This document shows positions 10,001 through 19,970 of a DNA stretch of 64,000 nt, piece by piece (within the stretch, counting starts at the first letter, position 1; each line of letters starts with the position of its first letter). Where the stretch lies: contig NC_067207.1 in the NCBI RefSeq assembly GCF_026262505.1, forward strand, positions 15,406,082 through 15,470,081. Direction: 5' to 3'. Made by a program: the position numbers and the translations under genes. The stretch comes from Trichomonas vaginalis G3. Its lineage: Eukaryota > Parabasalia > Trichomonadida > Trichomonadidae. The notes under the pieces were generated by a model that worked only from the letters and a program-made list of their open reading frames with translations, was not told the DNA's origin and ran no database searches.

Positions 10001-13000
10001 TTATATTGGTTCTTCATTAACAGCAGGTAAAGTCTGTTCTGACTCAATGAATGACACAGCTTCTTCCAAAGTCATTTCCTTCGAAGTGCTCTTGTTGTTC
10101 ATATTAGAAATTCCGAAGAATTTGTCTGAAACTTCCAACATTTCAGGTCTAAAAGTAGAGAAAATGAACTGGGAAGGAGGATCAGCATTTGCCATCTCAG
10201 AAATCACTTCAGACAAATTCTTTCTGTGTTGAGGATCCAAATCTGCATCAATTTCGTCAAACAAGTAGAAAGGTGTTGGCGTTGTTTTTTGAATAGCCAA
10301 CAAGAAAGAAATTGCGCATATCGTTTTTTGGCCACCACTCATTTGTTCAATGAAGAAATCATCAAATCTAAAGGCAACTCCTTTTAATGGTGTCTCTTCT
10401 TCTTGACCTAGATTTGAGCTTTCTCGCTGTAGAACAATTTGACAATTCCTCGTCGGCTCAAGCTTATGATAGATATCTTTAAAATGATAACTCAATTTAG
10501 CAAAGAATGATTCAAATGCTGATCGTTTTTTAGAATCAAGTTCTGAAATTAATTCGATCAAACTCTTCCTCGAATCATCAATTTCTTGAAGATTTCGCTC
10601 AAGTTCTTTCTTATGCCCGGCAAACTTAAAGAATTGATCGTCAGCCTTTTTGTTAACATGCCTGAAAAGTGACAATTCTGTATTTATTTGGTCGAAAACA
10701 TCTCTTATTCTTGTATCAGAAAATTCCTTATATTCTGCGATTTCTTCTTCAGGAATAGGAGTAATGAAATTCCTTCGTTCTGTGGCTTCTTTTGCCAAAC
10801 GATTTTGTAAAGTGAACTGTGTTGTCAGATTTTCAAAAGAACTCTGTTGATGACGGATTTTGTTTTTGATTTCATTTTGCGTTTTTGTTTTTTCCGTCAA
10901 AATTTTTGTGTTTTCTTTCAGTTCATTTTTGACTTTGATAAGTTCATTTTTATAATCATTCAATTTGTTTTTAAGATCTTCTCTTTTGTCTTCGTAATTT
11001 ACAATGTCACTTTTCAATTTATCAATGTCACTTTTTAGTTTATTTGTATCTACATTTTCTGACATCAATTTTGTTATTTTTTCATTCAATGACTGTATGA
11101 AACTTGTTTGAGATCCAATCTTGAGTTCTAATGAAATTGATTCGCCTGTCAAAACCGCCAACTTCTCAGAAATTTCATTGATTTCTTCTTCTGACAAATT
11201 TTCGTCATTTTTTTCTGCATTCACTTCACTTTTGACAAGTAATAGTTCTGGTTGAAGTTTTATCTGTTTGGATTTAAGATCTTCTAATCTGGATGAAAAT
11301 ACAGAGTTGTCACTTTTCAGACTATCACTTTTTTGTATTAATGAATTAATTTTTTCTTTAATTGACTGTATATCATTTTCTCTTTTGATTTGGTTCTTTG
11401 AAGCTTCCGAAATTTGTTCTTCTGATTCTGACACTTTTTCTTTTATGGTCACTTCACTTTTCTCTAATTCAGACATTTCATTTTGCAGTTTCATCAAATT
11501 GAAATGTAAAATTGGAATAGAATTGAGAGGATTACGATAACCGCCTGTCATTAAACCGTTATAATAGTTTACATCACCGGAAACAGTTACAGTGTTTACT
11601 TTCTGTGTTTCGCTCTCATCAATTGCGGAATCCAAGGTCGGACACAATCCGAAATTTCCAAATACATAATCAACAATTTTTTGGAATTTTTCTTCTTTCA
11701 CGACGATAAAATCCGTTAGCGGTTTCATCTGATTTGTTGTTGGAATCTTTCTGTTGACAGTTTGCAATCTATTCAACAATATTATTTGTACACTGCCAAA
11801 TTTTGTTTCTGACAATTTTTCATTCAATTTTTTGGCACTTTTATCGTCATCTGCTACGAAAGCGAACAATTTTTTACCACCAACAGCATCAATAGCAGGA
11901 GCGATGTCACTATCTGATTTAAGATCAATGAGATCGATCAAGGGACCATTTATTCCATCAATATTTTGTTTCTTGATGAAATTCACGATTTCGTAAAAAG
12001 AATTCTGCTGATATTTCAGTTTGTATTCGGATATTGATTTCTGTAACTGTGATTTCCTCTTGACGATGTCTGATTCTTGTTTCCAAGCTTGTTTTCTGTT
12101 GTCCAAAGAATCGAAAAATTCTTTTTTGGAAATTTCAAAATTTTGTTTGGCAACATGTAGCTGTTCCTTTTGGTTTTGGATCTCTCTTTCGATATCTTCT
12201 ATCTGTTTGTTATTATTGTTGATTTTGTTTGAGATATCGAAAATTTTATTTTCATTTGATTCGACTTGGAACTTCATTTGGTTGTATTTCTTATCTAGAT
12301 CTGATTTGTGCTTGAATATCTTGGCATTCAACTGTCCAATTTCTGTTTTCTTTTCAAATAATTCATTTTTCATTTCATCTTTCTTTGTTTCTGCGCCTTT
12401 GAGCTTCTCCTTGAGGTTGTTGATCTCTATTGGTATCTGCTCTTGCTGTTCTGATGATCTATTCAGTTTCTTTTCTAAAGATTCTAATTTTAATTTTGAA
12501 TTTTCTGTTTTTGTAATTGTTTTCTCGATCATTTCTTCAAAAGATGTAATGGATGACTGTAGATTATCTTGGTTGTTCGTTGATTCTTGTATCAACCGAC
12601 TTAAATCATTGATTTCATTTGAAATTTCTTCAAAAGAATTTCGAAGTTCTTCCAAAACTGTGCTTTGATTTGACCTTATCTCATCAATGGACTTGATCTG
12701 CTCTTCTGCTTCGTTCTTCTGACGATCGTAGATGATGTATTCAAGTGCTCTTTTCTTCTTATCCAATTGAAAAAATGATTCAAGCTCTTCTCGCTCTTTT
12801 TCGAGTTGCTCGATCTTGTAGTCAATGTATTCGATGCTTTCGCCTATCTTTTTGCGTCGCTCGTCTGATTCGGCGATCATTTTGACTGATTCTTGCCTTT
12901 TATCTGTATAAACTTGGATGCCAGAGATATCGAAAAACAGGCATAAGCGATCCTCATCACTCATCTCTGCAACTCCTTTGACTCTGTTTTGCTGTATGAT

Positions 13001-13408
13001 GAACGTTTCGTTGTTTAATGAAATGTTTGCGGAGTTGAAAAGGGAAACTATGTCATTTCGCATCGAATGCTTGCGATCTATAAAGTACTCATCCTTTTGC
13101 ATGCCGATTTCGCGACGTATAGAGAACTCTTGCTTGTCAATTGAAAACATTCGGTTCGTATTATCGAAGGTAATCTCAACAAAGGCACGGTTTTTCTGAA
13201 CATTTCCTGAATGCAGTAAGGCTATTCTGTTTTTGTGAGGGAGCATCGAGTAGTTTTCTAATAATACAAACTCAATCGCTTGAAATAGCGTGGTTTTCCC
13301 TGAACCATTAAGACCTAAGATGCAATTCTTGCCGGGTGAGAATGGACCAAAGATGGTTGTGTCGGCAAATGCTTTGAAGCCACTAATCACAACCTTCTTT
13401 ATATTCAT
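10001..13408 (-). CDS. SMC3: Structural maintenance of chromosomes protein 3 (cohesin SMC3)
   Basis: This 1135-residue ATPase subunit of cohesin forms the ring that holds sister chromatids together. The order is: N-terminal head with Walker A GLNGSGKT (residues 32-39), first coiled coil, hinge around residues 470-620 (GINGPLIDLI...), second coiled coil, then C-terminal head with signature MSGGQ and Walker B FYLFDEIDADLD. The head sequences, such as RIALLHSGN and RREIGMQKDEYFIDRK, match SMC3 rather than SMC1, 2 or 4. I start at ATG 13408 because the upstream in-frame codons contain no ATG and this methionine aligns with SMC3 N-termini. The position equivalent to the first of the two acetylated lysines of the head (human K105) is Gln104; the second is Lys105. 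Length is slightly short for the family (about 1,200). Confidence 0.93.
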   Translation of the reverse strand: MNIKKVVISGFKAFADTTIFGPFSPGKNCILGLNGSGKTTLFQAIEFVLLENYSMLPHKNRIALLHSGNVQKNRAFVEITFDNTNRMFSIDKQEFSIRREIGMQKDEYFIDRKHSMRNDIVSLFNSANISLNNETFIIQQNRVKGVAEMSDEDRLCLFFDISGIQVYTDKRQESVKMIAESDERRKKIGESIEYIDYKIEQLEKEREELESFFQLDKKKRALEYIIYDRQKNEAEEQIKSIDEIRSNQSTVLEELRNSFEEISNEINDLSRLIQESTNNQDNLQSSITSFEEMIEKTITKTENSKLKLESLEKKLNRSSEQQEQIPIEINNLKEKLKGAETKKDEMKNELFEKKTEIGQLNAKIFKHKSDLDKKYNQMKFQVESNENKIFDISNKINNNNKQIEDIEREIQNQKEQLHVAKQNFEISKKEFFDSLDNRKQAWKQESDIVKRKSQLQKSISEYKLKYQQNSFYEIVNFIKKQNIDGINGPLIDLIDLKSDSDIAPAIDAVGGKKLFAFVADDDKSAKKLNEKLSETKFGSVQIILLNRLQTVNRKIPTTNQMKPLTDFIVVKEEKFQKIVDYVFGNFGLCPTLDSAIDESETQKVNTVTVSGDVNYYNGLMTGGYRNPLNSIPILHFNLMKLQNEMSELEKSEVTIKEKVSESEEQISEASKNQIKRENDIQSIKEKINSLIQKSDSLKSDNSVFSSRLEDLKSKQIKLQPELLLVKSEVNAEKNDENLSEEEINEISEKLAVLTGESISLELKIGSQTSFIQSLNEKITKLMSENVDTNKLKSDIDKLKSDIVNYEDKREDLKNKLNDYKNELIKVKNELKENTKILTEKTKTQNEIKNKIRHQQSSFENLTTQFTLQNRLAKEATERRNFITPIPEEEIAEYKEFSDTRIRDVFDQINTELSLFRHVNKKADDQFFKFAGHKKELERNLQEIDDSRKSLIELISELDSKKRSAFESFFAKLSYHFKDIYHKLEPTRNCQIVLQRESSNLGQEEETPLKGVAFRFDDFFIEQMSGGQKTICAISFLLAIQKTTPTPFYLFDEIDADLDPQHRKNLSEVISEMANADPPSQFIFSTFRPEMLEVSDKFFGISNMNNKSTSKEMTLEEAVSFIESEQTLPAVNEEPI

Positions 13409-14361
13409 TGAACTTAGAAAAAATTTTGGCGCCAAAAATAAAAAACATCAAAAAAGTTATGAATGAATATGTATTGTATAATCCATGTATTTTGCTTTTA
13501 TCGGAGTTTCATAAATAAACGAATTTTCCAAGCCAAGATCTCAAATTAATTTGCTTGGAAACCAAATAAAATCAAATAAAAATACATATAAATATTGTTT
13601 TTAAAATAATTTTTTCGTAAATACCCAGTTTTCATTTCGAACCAAGGTAAATTCAAAAGTTATCGAATATTTATCCACGATAATAGTCATAAAACAACTA
13701 GTAAATGAATATTAACAAGCTATAATTGTAATTTGATCGCTCATTTACATTGATTTATTTCGAATTATATTTTTTTATGAAGAAATCATCATAAATTATC
13801 ATGTTAATGCAGATCTCATCAGCATAAATATGTTTCAGATTATATCAAATTTCAAATTTCGTTTTTGTCGAAGCATATTCATATGTTACAATCACACATG
13901 AACAATAAATGATGCTCTGTAGTGAATTGAAAGAACTGTGCTCTAATGTGCAAGCAAAATTACTTTATTTCATACAAGATCAGCTCATGAAGTAGATAAG
14001 ATCAATATCTATGCTTTATCAAACTAATTAAGTGGAATAAACTATTCTAATGGCTAACAAATAAAATTTGAAACAAAATTTTAATGGTAAACAAACTGGC
14101 AAGGACTTGCATTCATTTTCATGCTTCTAAGACATTTGAAATCATAATGCTTTGCAACAAAATTTGATCAAAAAAATTGAACAATGATCAGAAATCCGAA
14201 GTTTCCTGAATTTTGATTTGATTCCACAAAAGTTTATGTCATTTCCTTGCTCGTTCCAAAATTTAAGAATAATAAAAATAGCCATCAAAAATAAAATTTT
14301 TTTATTAGCCAAAAATTTCCTTTCTTTTTTCGAATTGAAGGGAAAATAATCGTTGGTCCAA
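13409..14361. other. Intergenic between divergent genes
   Basis: About 950 bp separate the divergent starts of SMC3 (-) and the DEAD-box helicase (+), so both promoters lie here. I see no clear TCA(C/T)(A/T) initiator close to either ATG. SMC3 has AAGTTCA directly before its ATG. Confidence 0.5.
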
Positions 14362-15987
14362 ATGAGTTCAGGCGCTTATATCCCACCTCACTTAAGAAAC
14401 AGACCACAACAGCAAGCCACACAACCACCTCCAAACCACGCTCCACGCGATGATTATCGTCCTTATCCTTCAGGTGGAGGCTACAGGCAAGATTACAGAC
14501 GTCCTAACGTGTTTAATGAGCCATATCATCATCCAACACGTCCACCGACGGGCGATCAATTAAGCAGAAGTCGATCAATGCCAAATCCACCTAAAGCAAT
14601 TACAGATGAAGAAATTGAAGATTTATTTATGAGAAACAAAGCAAGTACAGATGGACCAGATATTTCAGTTTACGAGGGCGCAGACGTCAAAGTCGAGGCC
14701 GGAAATCATATCCCTCCTATCATAGATTTCCCAGGCTGCGGCATCCGAAATGAAGTACTTAGAAACGTCGCACACAACGGCTACAAAGTTCCCACACCAG
14801 TTCAACGCTATTCCATACCATATATTCTCAATGGAGAAGATCTTATCGTTACATCACAGACAGGTTCAGGTAAAACAGCAGCTTTCATGCTTCCTGTTAT
14901 TACACAGCTTATAGGCACATGCCACTCACCAAATCCGTCCTGCGTAGCCTTGTGTCCAACGAGAGAACTTGCAATTCAAATTTTCGAAGAAACTCGCAAA
15001 TTCTGCAAAGGCACCGATCTCAAAACAACATGCGTATTCGGAGGAGCACCAATTACAGAACAAATTCGCAACTTGAGTCGTGGAATTGATATCGTCATCG
15101 CAACTCCAGGCCGTCTTATCGATATTCTTAAACAGCATTGCATTACCTTATCAGAGGTCCGCTTCCTCATTCTCGATGAAGCAGATCGTATGTTGGATAT
15201 GGGTTTTGAGCCACAGATGCAAGAAGTCATCAACGGATGGGACATGCCACCCGCTGATGATCGTCAGACAATGCTTTTCTCCGCTACATTCCCTGACGCT
15301 GTCAGAAATCTTGCTCGTGACTTTATGCGACCAAAATATTGCAGAATATCAGTTGGTATGCAAGACGCTCCTAAATCCATCGAACAGAGATTCATTTACT
15401 GCTCCGAAATGGACAAATTCTCCGAATTACTCGGTGTTATCAAAGAAGTCGACGGACCAACTCTCGTTTTTGCAGAACGAAAGGTCTCCGTCGACCGTAT
15501 CGAACGTTTCCTCTACGACGAACACACCGCTGTCGTTGCCATCCACGGCGAACGTCAGATGGACCAGAGATTGGCCGCTCTCAGGCAGTTCACCACTGGA
15601 AGGGCCAACATCATGGTCGCAACAGACGTCGCCTCCCGTGGTCTCGATATCAGCAACGTTGCCCACGTCATCAACCTCGACCTCCCAACAGATCTCGACA
15701 CATATACACACAGAATCGGAAGAACAGGACGTGCTGGTAAGCATGGCCTCGCGACTTCCTTCTTCAACGAGTCGAATAACGCGTTCCTCGCTCAGTTGAT
15801 TCAGCATCTTCGCTCAAAGAACCTTCCTATACCAGAAGGACTCGAGGAATACGAAGCAAGTGGTGCTCTGAGAAGAGTATCAGTGGGAAAGGGCTCTGGG
15901 AGAGGAGGTTTCGGTAATTCTATGACTAGATCTAATTCTGGTTTCGGTTCCGGAGGCGGTTACGGTTATGGAAGAGGTTACAATTGA
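14362..15987 (+). CDS. DEAD-box ATP-dependent RNA helicase, DDX3/Ded1 type
   Basis: This 541-residue helicase very likely unwinds mRNA leaders during translation initiation, in the cytoplasm. The N-terminal GAYIPPHLRNR is the short conserved motif near the N-terminus of Ded1/DDX3 proteins. The core is complete: Q motif (VPTPVQRYSIP), motif I SQTGSGKT, Ia PTRELAIQ, Ib TPGR, II DEAD, III SAT, V ATDVASRGLD and VI HRIGRTGR. The C-terminal tail is rich in Gly, Arg and Ser (GRGGFGNS..., ending GRGYN), as expected for RNA contact. The first ATG of the frame is used (MSSGAY). Codons become GC-ending in the second half, the bias usual for highly expressed genes in trichomonads and unlike the flanking families. 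Confidence 0.93.
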   Translation: MSSGAYIPPHLRNRPQQQATQPPPNHAPRDDYRPYPSGGGYRQDYRRPNVFNEPYHHPTRPPTGDQLSRSRSMPNPPKAITDEEIEDLFMRNKASTDGPDISVYEGADVKVEAGNHIPPIIDFPGCGIRNEVLRNVAHNGYKVPTPVQRYSIPYILNGEDLIVTSQTGSGKTAAFMLPVITQLIGTCHSPNPSCVALCPTRELAIQIFEETRKFCKGTDLKTTCVFGGAPITEQIRNLSRGIDIVIATPGRLIDILKQHCITLSEVRFLILDEADRMLDMGFEPQMQEVINGWDMPPADDRQTMLFSATFPDAVRNLARDFMRPKYCRISVGMQDAPKSIEQRFIYCSEMDKFSELLGVIKEVDGPTLVFAERKVSVDRIERFLYDEHTAVVAIHGERQMDQRLAALRQFTTGRANIMVATDVASRGLDISNVAHVINLDLPTDLDTYTHRIGRTGRAGKHGLATSFFNESNNAFLAQLIQHLRSKNLPIPEGLEEYEASGALRRVSVGKGSGRGGFGNSMTRSNSGFGSGGGYGYGRGYN

Positions 15988-16863
15988 TTTCTGTATATTT
16001 TTAGATTTTTTTTTGTAATTTTTTTTGGGAATTTTTTTCTTTTAATTTTTTTTGTAATATATTATTGTATTAATATTATCTTACTTTAATAATATGATTG
16101 CGAAATTCATAATACTATTACAGTTTTATAAATAATAAAAATATTTGTAAATACATGATAAAAAAATAACTTGCGGTTTATTAAATTTATCATAAATTTA
16201 ATTACTTTTTTATTTCTTTATTTGCAAATCAATAAAAATGAGTTTTGGAATTTGGATATCAGTAATCTTTTGGCAAATATTGAAAATGAAGTCTCCAATT
16301 GTTTCTATTGTATCAAATAGTTCGATTTTAGTGATTCCAATGCAATAATTAATTGTTTGACTCGAAATTTATATTTTAATACTATACTATTAGAGAATTC
16401 GAACTAAAGTAAAGCATTGAGAGAAACAATTATCGCCAATCTGAAAGTTTGCACCTATATTGATTTAATGCAACTTCTATAATTTTTTTTTTGTAATTTT
16501 TCTGGGAAAACTAACTCAATTATGCCAATTCCACTAGAAAACTAACTCTTTATCATAAGCCTGAGCATCATCTATAAATATTTTGAGAGAATTCCATGTA
16601 TTAAAATTAATTCCTAATGAGATTATGTATTCAGTATTGAAATTTCTCCATCTAAGAATGTATATGATAATAATTGATCAGCGACCTTTATTGACTGTAA
16701 TTATCAACCATTTTTTTAATCAAAATTTTGAAAATAATATAAGATTAGATATTTTAAAAGATGATTAACAAAAACATTGATTGACAATATTAAATTTTTC
16801 ATGAGCTATGAAGTGAATTTGATTAATTAATGAATTACAAACAACATCTATTGTTGCACGAAT
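15988..16863. other. Intergenic
   Basis: AT-rich sequence lies between the helicase stop and the downstream end of an ankyrin pseudogene on the other strand (convergent 3' ends). The T-rich stretch right after the stop is the helicase 3' end region. I recognise no gene. Confidence 0.5.
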
Positions 16864-17931
16864 TCATAAATATTGATTATATCCTTTATCATGTTTTACC
16901 ATACTGATAACATATTGTGTGTAGTCTTCTTCTTCGGTCCCTTCCTCCTCTTCTTCCTCTTCATCATCATTATTATCAACTTCATCATTTCCTTCAACAT
17001 CTTCTGCAGCATTCTTAACACAAAAAAATTTAATTCAAAGTTCATCATAAAAATCAGTTTCGTCGTCATCATCATCAACAAATTCTTTATAAGCTATTGC
17101 ACCTTTCTCAACTAAATAATTTGCAATTTCAATTGCATCATTTTCATTTGCAATTTCAAGAGGAGAAATTCTTTCAGTGCAGTAATCTTCATCAGTATCT
17201 ATAATTTTCATATTAACATCTGCACCACTTTCAACTAATTTTTTGACAATTTCAAGTGATCCATGTTTAATTGCAACAGCAAGGGGCGTTTCAAAATCTT
17301 TATAATCATAACCACCATGGTAATCACTAAATCTCTTATTAATATATGCACCGTGTTCAATTAGGAATTGGACCATTTCGATCGAATCTTTAATTATTGC
17401 AGCTTTGAGTGGAGTTTTATAATCAAAGTACTCGCGGGTCTCCTTATTGACATTAGCACCATGTTCGACCTAGTATTTGGCAATATCAGTCATACCTTTC
17501 TCAATTGCCAGTATGAGAGGATATTGTCCTGAAAAATCTTCTTTATAATTTGCACCATGTTCAATTAAAAATTTGACTAATTCAATTGATTTTTGTTTAA
17601 AGGCAAGAATGAGAGGATTGTAAGATTCTGTGTAGCATGATCCCCATACATGCTTCTTGTGAGTAGCTATTGCATTAACATTTGCTCCATTCTCTATTAA
17701 ACATTTTGAAATTTTAATTTTATTCTTTTTGATTGCAAGAGTAAGAGGAGTATTCACATTTTCATTATAGTTACCTTCATGTGTTTCTCCATCTGTTTTA
17801 ATTAAGGTTTTAGAGTAAAAGAATAAATTAACATCAGCACCATCATTTATTAAACGTTTAACATCTTCAATCGAATTTCTTTTGATTGCAAGTGCAAGAG
17901 GATGATTAGAATCAACTACTGTTTCAGACAT
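16864..17931 (-). pseudogene. Ankyrin-repeat protein with two in-frame stops and an acidic tail
   Basis: From ATG 17931 the frame gives long ankyrin repeats of the PLxLAIKxxSIExVKxLIEHGANVN type with variable loops. A TAG at 17470-17472 falls in DIAKY-stop-VEHGANVN, where relatives have Leu (YLVEHGA), so one base change explains it. The same frame runs on through two or three more repeats to a TGA at 17035-17037 after FYDEL. Beyond it, still in frame, lies a low-complexity acidic stretch (VDNNDDEEEEEEEGTEEED) ending at the TGA at 16864. The acidic tail strongly suggests the frame once ran to 16864. It lacks the DUF3447-type head. Two TCATT initiator-like sites lie 7-12 bp before the ATG, so the promoter looks preserved. 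Confidence 0.75.
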
Positions 17932-17935
17932 TCTA

Positions 17936-17944
17936 AATGAATGA
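17936..17944 (-). promoter_or_regulatory. Candidate initiator (Inr), two overlapping TCATT
   Basis: On the minus strand the sequence before the ankyrin ATG reads TTCATTCATTTAGA. Both TCATT copies fit the trichomonad initiator TCA+1Y(T/A) and would give leaders of about 7 or 11 nucleotides, the usual distance. Confidence 0.5.
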
Positions 17945-18355
17945 AAATAACAATAAGAAATTTGAACGAAAATTTTTGAAAAAAATAGTCGTGATTATTC
18001 TGACAGACTTTTCAACTCTAAAATATAGACACCATTAACTTTTTCTTATATCATTCATTCCAAATCACTTGATTCTATGTCTTGTTAATGAGGTCTAGTA
18101 AATCCGATAAGACTTAGTCGTTCAATAATTGATTATGTTAATTCAATCTTTTTGAGAGCAGGGAGATGATACATTACATAGGTATTGTTTTCTCTTGTTA
18201 TTTAAGAAATGTAAAAAAGAAGACCTGCTTATTACTTTACATTTTTTTCCAGCTGATTCTTAAATAAATAATCTACATCATTGTAATAACAAATACTGAA
18301 ACTAAGTAAAAACAATATAGAGGGAAAAAAAAAATTTTACAATTAAAGGCAAATT

Positions 18356-18490
18356 TTCAGAGTAGGTGCCAAAAGTGCTTACTCTTAAACAACCGTCGAA
18401 TTTCCGGGTGAAATCGTGACACACTTTCGTCTTTCGTAGGCAGTGGTGGTTGTTACAAAAGGTAACTTCGAATGTAGCGTGAAATCTGCA
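18356..18490. other. Possible structured RNA segment
   Basis: A patch clearly richer in G and C than its surroundings. It contains a hairpin with AGAGTAG at 18360 pairing with CTTACTCT near 18380. A perfect 5 bp hairpin GTTAC-AAAAG-GTAAC lies near 18455-18470. A longer pairing joins AACAACC near 18390 with GGTTGTT near 18450. No known RNA family is recognised by eye and the strand is undecided. Confidence 0.25.
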
Positions 18491-18566
18491 AAAAAAATTC
18501 TGAAATTTGAAAGGAGAACACAAAAATTGAATAGTTTACGTCAATAAAAAAGAGAAAAATGAAGCC

Positions 18567-18640
18567 AATGTGTCTCGAACCTAGGACTTAGAGCAGCAAT
18601 CCCACTGTTTATCAAATTACACTACATGCATCTCTCACCT
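18567..18640 (-). other. tRNA-like relic
   Basis: On the minus strand a D-arm-like TAGTGTAATTTGATAAAC is followed by a possible anticodon arm around TTGCTGC and then by GGTTCGAGAC, a good T-loop. The T-stem and acceptor stem do not pair, so this is a tRNA pseudogene or a chance resemblance, not a working tRNA. A possible anticodon is GCT, but the loop register is unclear. Confidence 0.3.
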
Positions 18641-18851
18641 CAGTGAATGAGATCAACTATATGATAACTTTTTCCCCATTATATTCTTGTGGAAAAGTGA
18701 CAAATAGCAACTTTGACCCTCTCTCCAAATTTTCATGAAAGTGCTATCAGTTCATTGAGTTTCTATTTACAAAAGAAATTATATTTAGTATAAGTCACAA
18801 ATTTTTAGTTTCTTGAGATAACAAAAAAATAAAAAAAAAGTACAATATATA

Positions 18852-19559
18852 TTACTTAAAATTCAACGAATCTGTCTTTTCCCAACATTCTAACAAATCA
18901 TCCTCCTTTTCATCTATTGAAAATGAGAATAAAGTAGATAATTTCTTCTCTTGACGCCGTGGTTCGATATAAGCAGGTTTCTGTATTTCTACTTGTGTTT
19001 GATTGTATTTCCGCTCTTGGAATGCTGAATTCTGATCTGAAAATAAAGAAGATATTGGTTTAAATGGTCCATTTGCAGTTCCCTGGCAAACAGGGAGTGA
19101 TAATGATATGTATTTTTTATCTAGCCATGTTCTCATCTGTTGTGGAAGATAAGGGCCAAGAACTTGACCAGTTGGATCTTTATAAAACCATAAAGTTGCC
19201 AATTCTTCTTCAGAAAATGGTTTTGTTGCATCCAATTTCTTTCCTTTTGGCGATGCACGTATCTGTCTTTTAATCTGAGTTGTCTGCGCTGTTCTAGGTG
19301 TAATTTTTCCATTTATTACGCTAGAAGGTACATTAATTTCTGATGTTGGTGGTTTGAATGTATTGCATTCTAGACTTTGAACTTCTTTCATGTATACATT
19401 TTCGTATGCCATGAGCTCTGTTGGTGCTGGTAATATTGATGCGGGTTTGAATGAAGATAATATTTTTTGAATTGAATATTTGGGTGTAAGCATTTGAAGT
19501 GGATTGTCTGCTTCGTCATCTTCACTTCCTGATGACTTTAAAACAGCAAATCTACTCAT
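18852..19559 (-). CDS. GYF-domain protein
   Basis: This 235-residue protein has one GYF domain at about residues 122-175. It shows the family pattern LWFYKDPTGQVLGPYLPQQM, then the Trp of RTW and, at the end, NGPFKPISSLF. GYF domains bind proline-rich peptides and in eukaryotes occur in mRNA-repression and splicing factors (GIGYF/Smy2, CD2BP2 classes). The namesake Gly-Tyr-Phe reads Lys-Tyr-Ile here (KKYIS), with the Tyr kept. The flanks are low-complexity and likely disordered; the N-terminal MSRFAVLKSSGSEDDEADNP is acidic. The type of GYF protein cannot be decided from the sequence. The ATG is the first in frame. Confidence 0.85.
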   Translation of the reverse strand: MSRFAVLKSSGSEDDEADNPLQMLTPKYSIQKILSSFKPASILPAPTELMAYENVYMKEVQSLECNTFKPPTSEINVPSSVINGKITPRTAQTTQIKRQIRASPKGKKLDATKPFSEEELATLWFYKDPTGQVLGPYLPQQMRTWLDKKYISLSLPVCQGTANGPFKPISSLFSDQNSAFQERKYNQTQVEIQKPAYIEPRRQEKKLSTLFSFSIDEKEDDLLECWEKTDSLNFK

Positions 19560-19970
19560 TTTAAAAAATTTTTATTGTCAAAACCGTAATTTGAATATAT
19601 CATCTGATGAATTGTCATGATTTTCTATTTCCTTTTTAAAAGACTTCCCGAGTGTGTTTGTGCTATGCGTCGTAATGAATAATTTTGACTTGATTTGGTA
19701 AATATTGAAAACAATTCAACTGGCTGATGCCTGGTTGCAAATCAGTACAACTAACCTTTGATATTGTAAAGCTTAATGTTCTCTGAAGATCAAGCAACGT
19801 CGGCTTAATTTTTAAAAAAGTTAATTATTGATCGTCCTATATAATAAATATTAATAAATGAAATAACTTTGCTTGAATAGGGAATAATAGTATGTTTAAA
19901 TTAAAAAAATATTTATAAAAGAAAAATATTTTCTTATAAAAATAATATTTTAAACAAAACAAGTAGTAAA
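19560..19970. other. Intergenic
   Basis: AT-rich gap between two minus-strand genes. It must contain the GYF gene promoter and the TSG101 3' end. No clear initiator was seen close to the GYF ATG. Confidence 0.5.

Larger units (their letters stand above)
17932..18851. other. Intergenic with GC-richer patch
   Basis: This stretch holds the initiator above, a GC-richer segment at about 18355-18490 with several short hairpins, and a tRNA-like relic at about 18567-18640. No protein gene is supported. Confidence 0.5.

Noticed and set aside
12021-12668. Long plus-strand frame antisense to SMC3
   Set aside because: It lies opposite the coiled coil, is Ser/Phe/Leu-rich from A-rich coding DNA and has no family features. 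It is a shadow of SMC3.
15080-15807. Frames of 70-239 codons overlapping the DEAD-box helicase
   Set aside because: The helicase has every motif in its own frame; the others are by-products of its GC-rich codons.
18302-18523. 73-codon minus-strand frame
   Set aside because: No family resemblance; the region is better explained as a structured non-coding patch.
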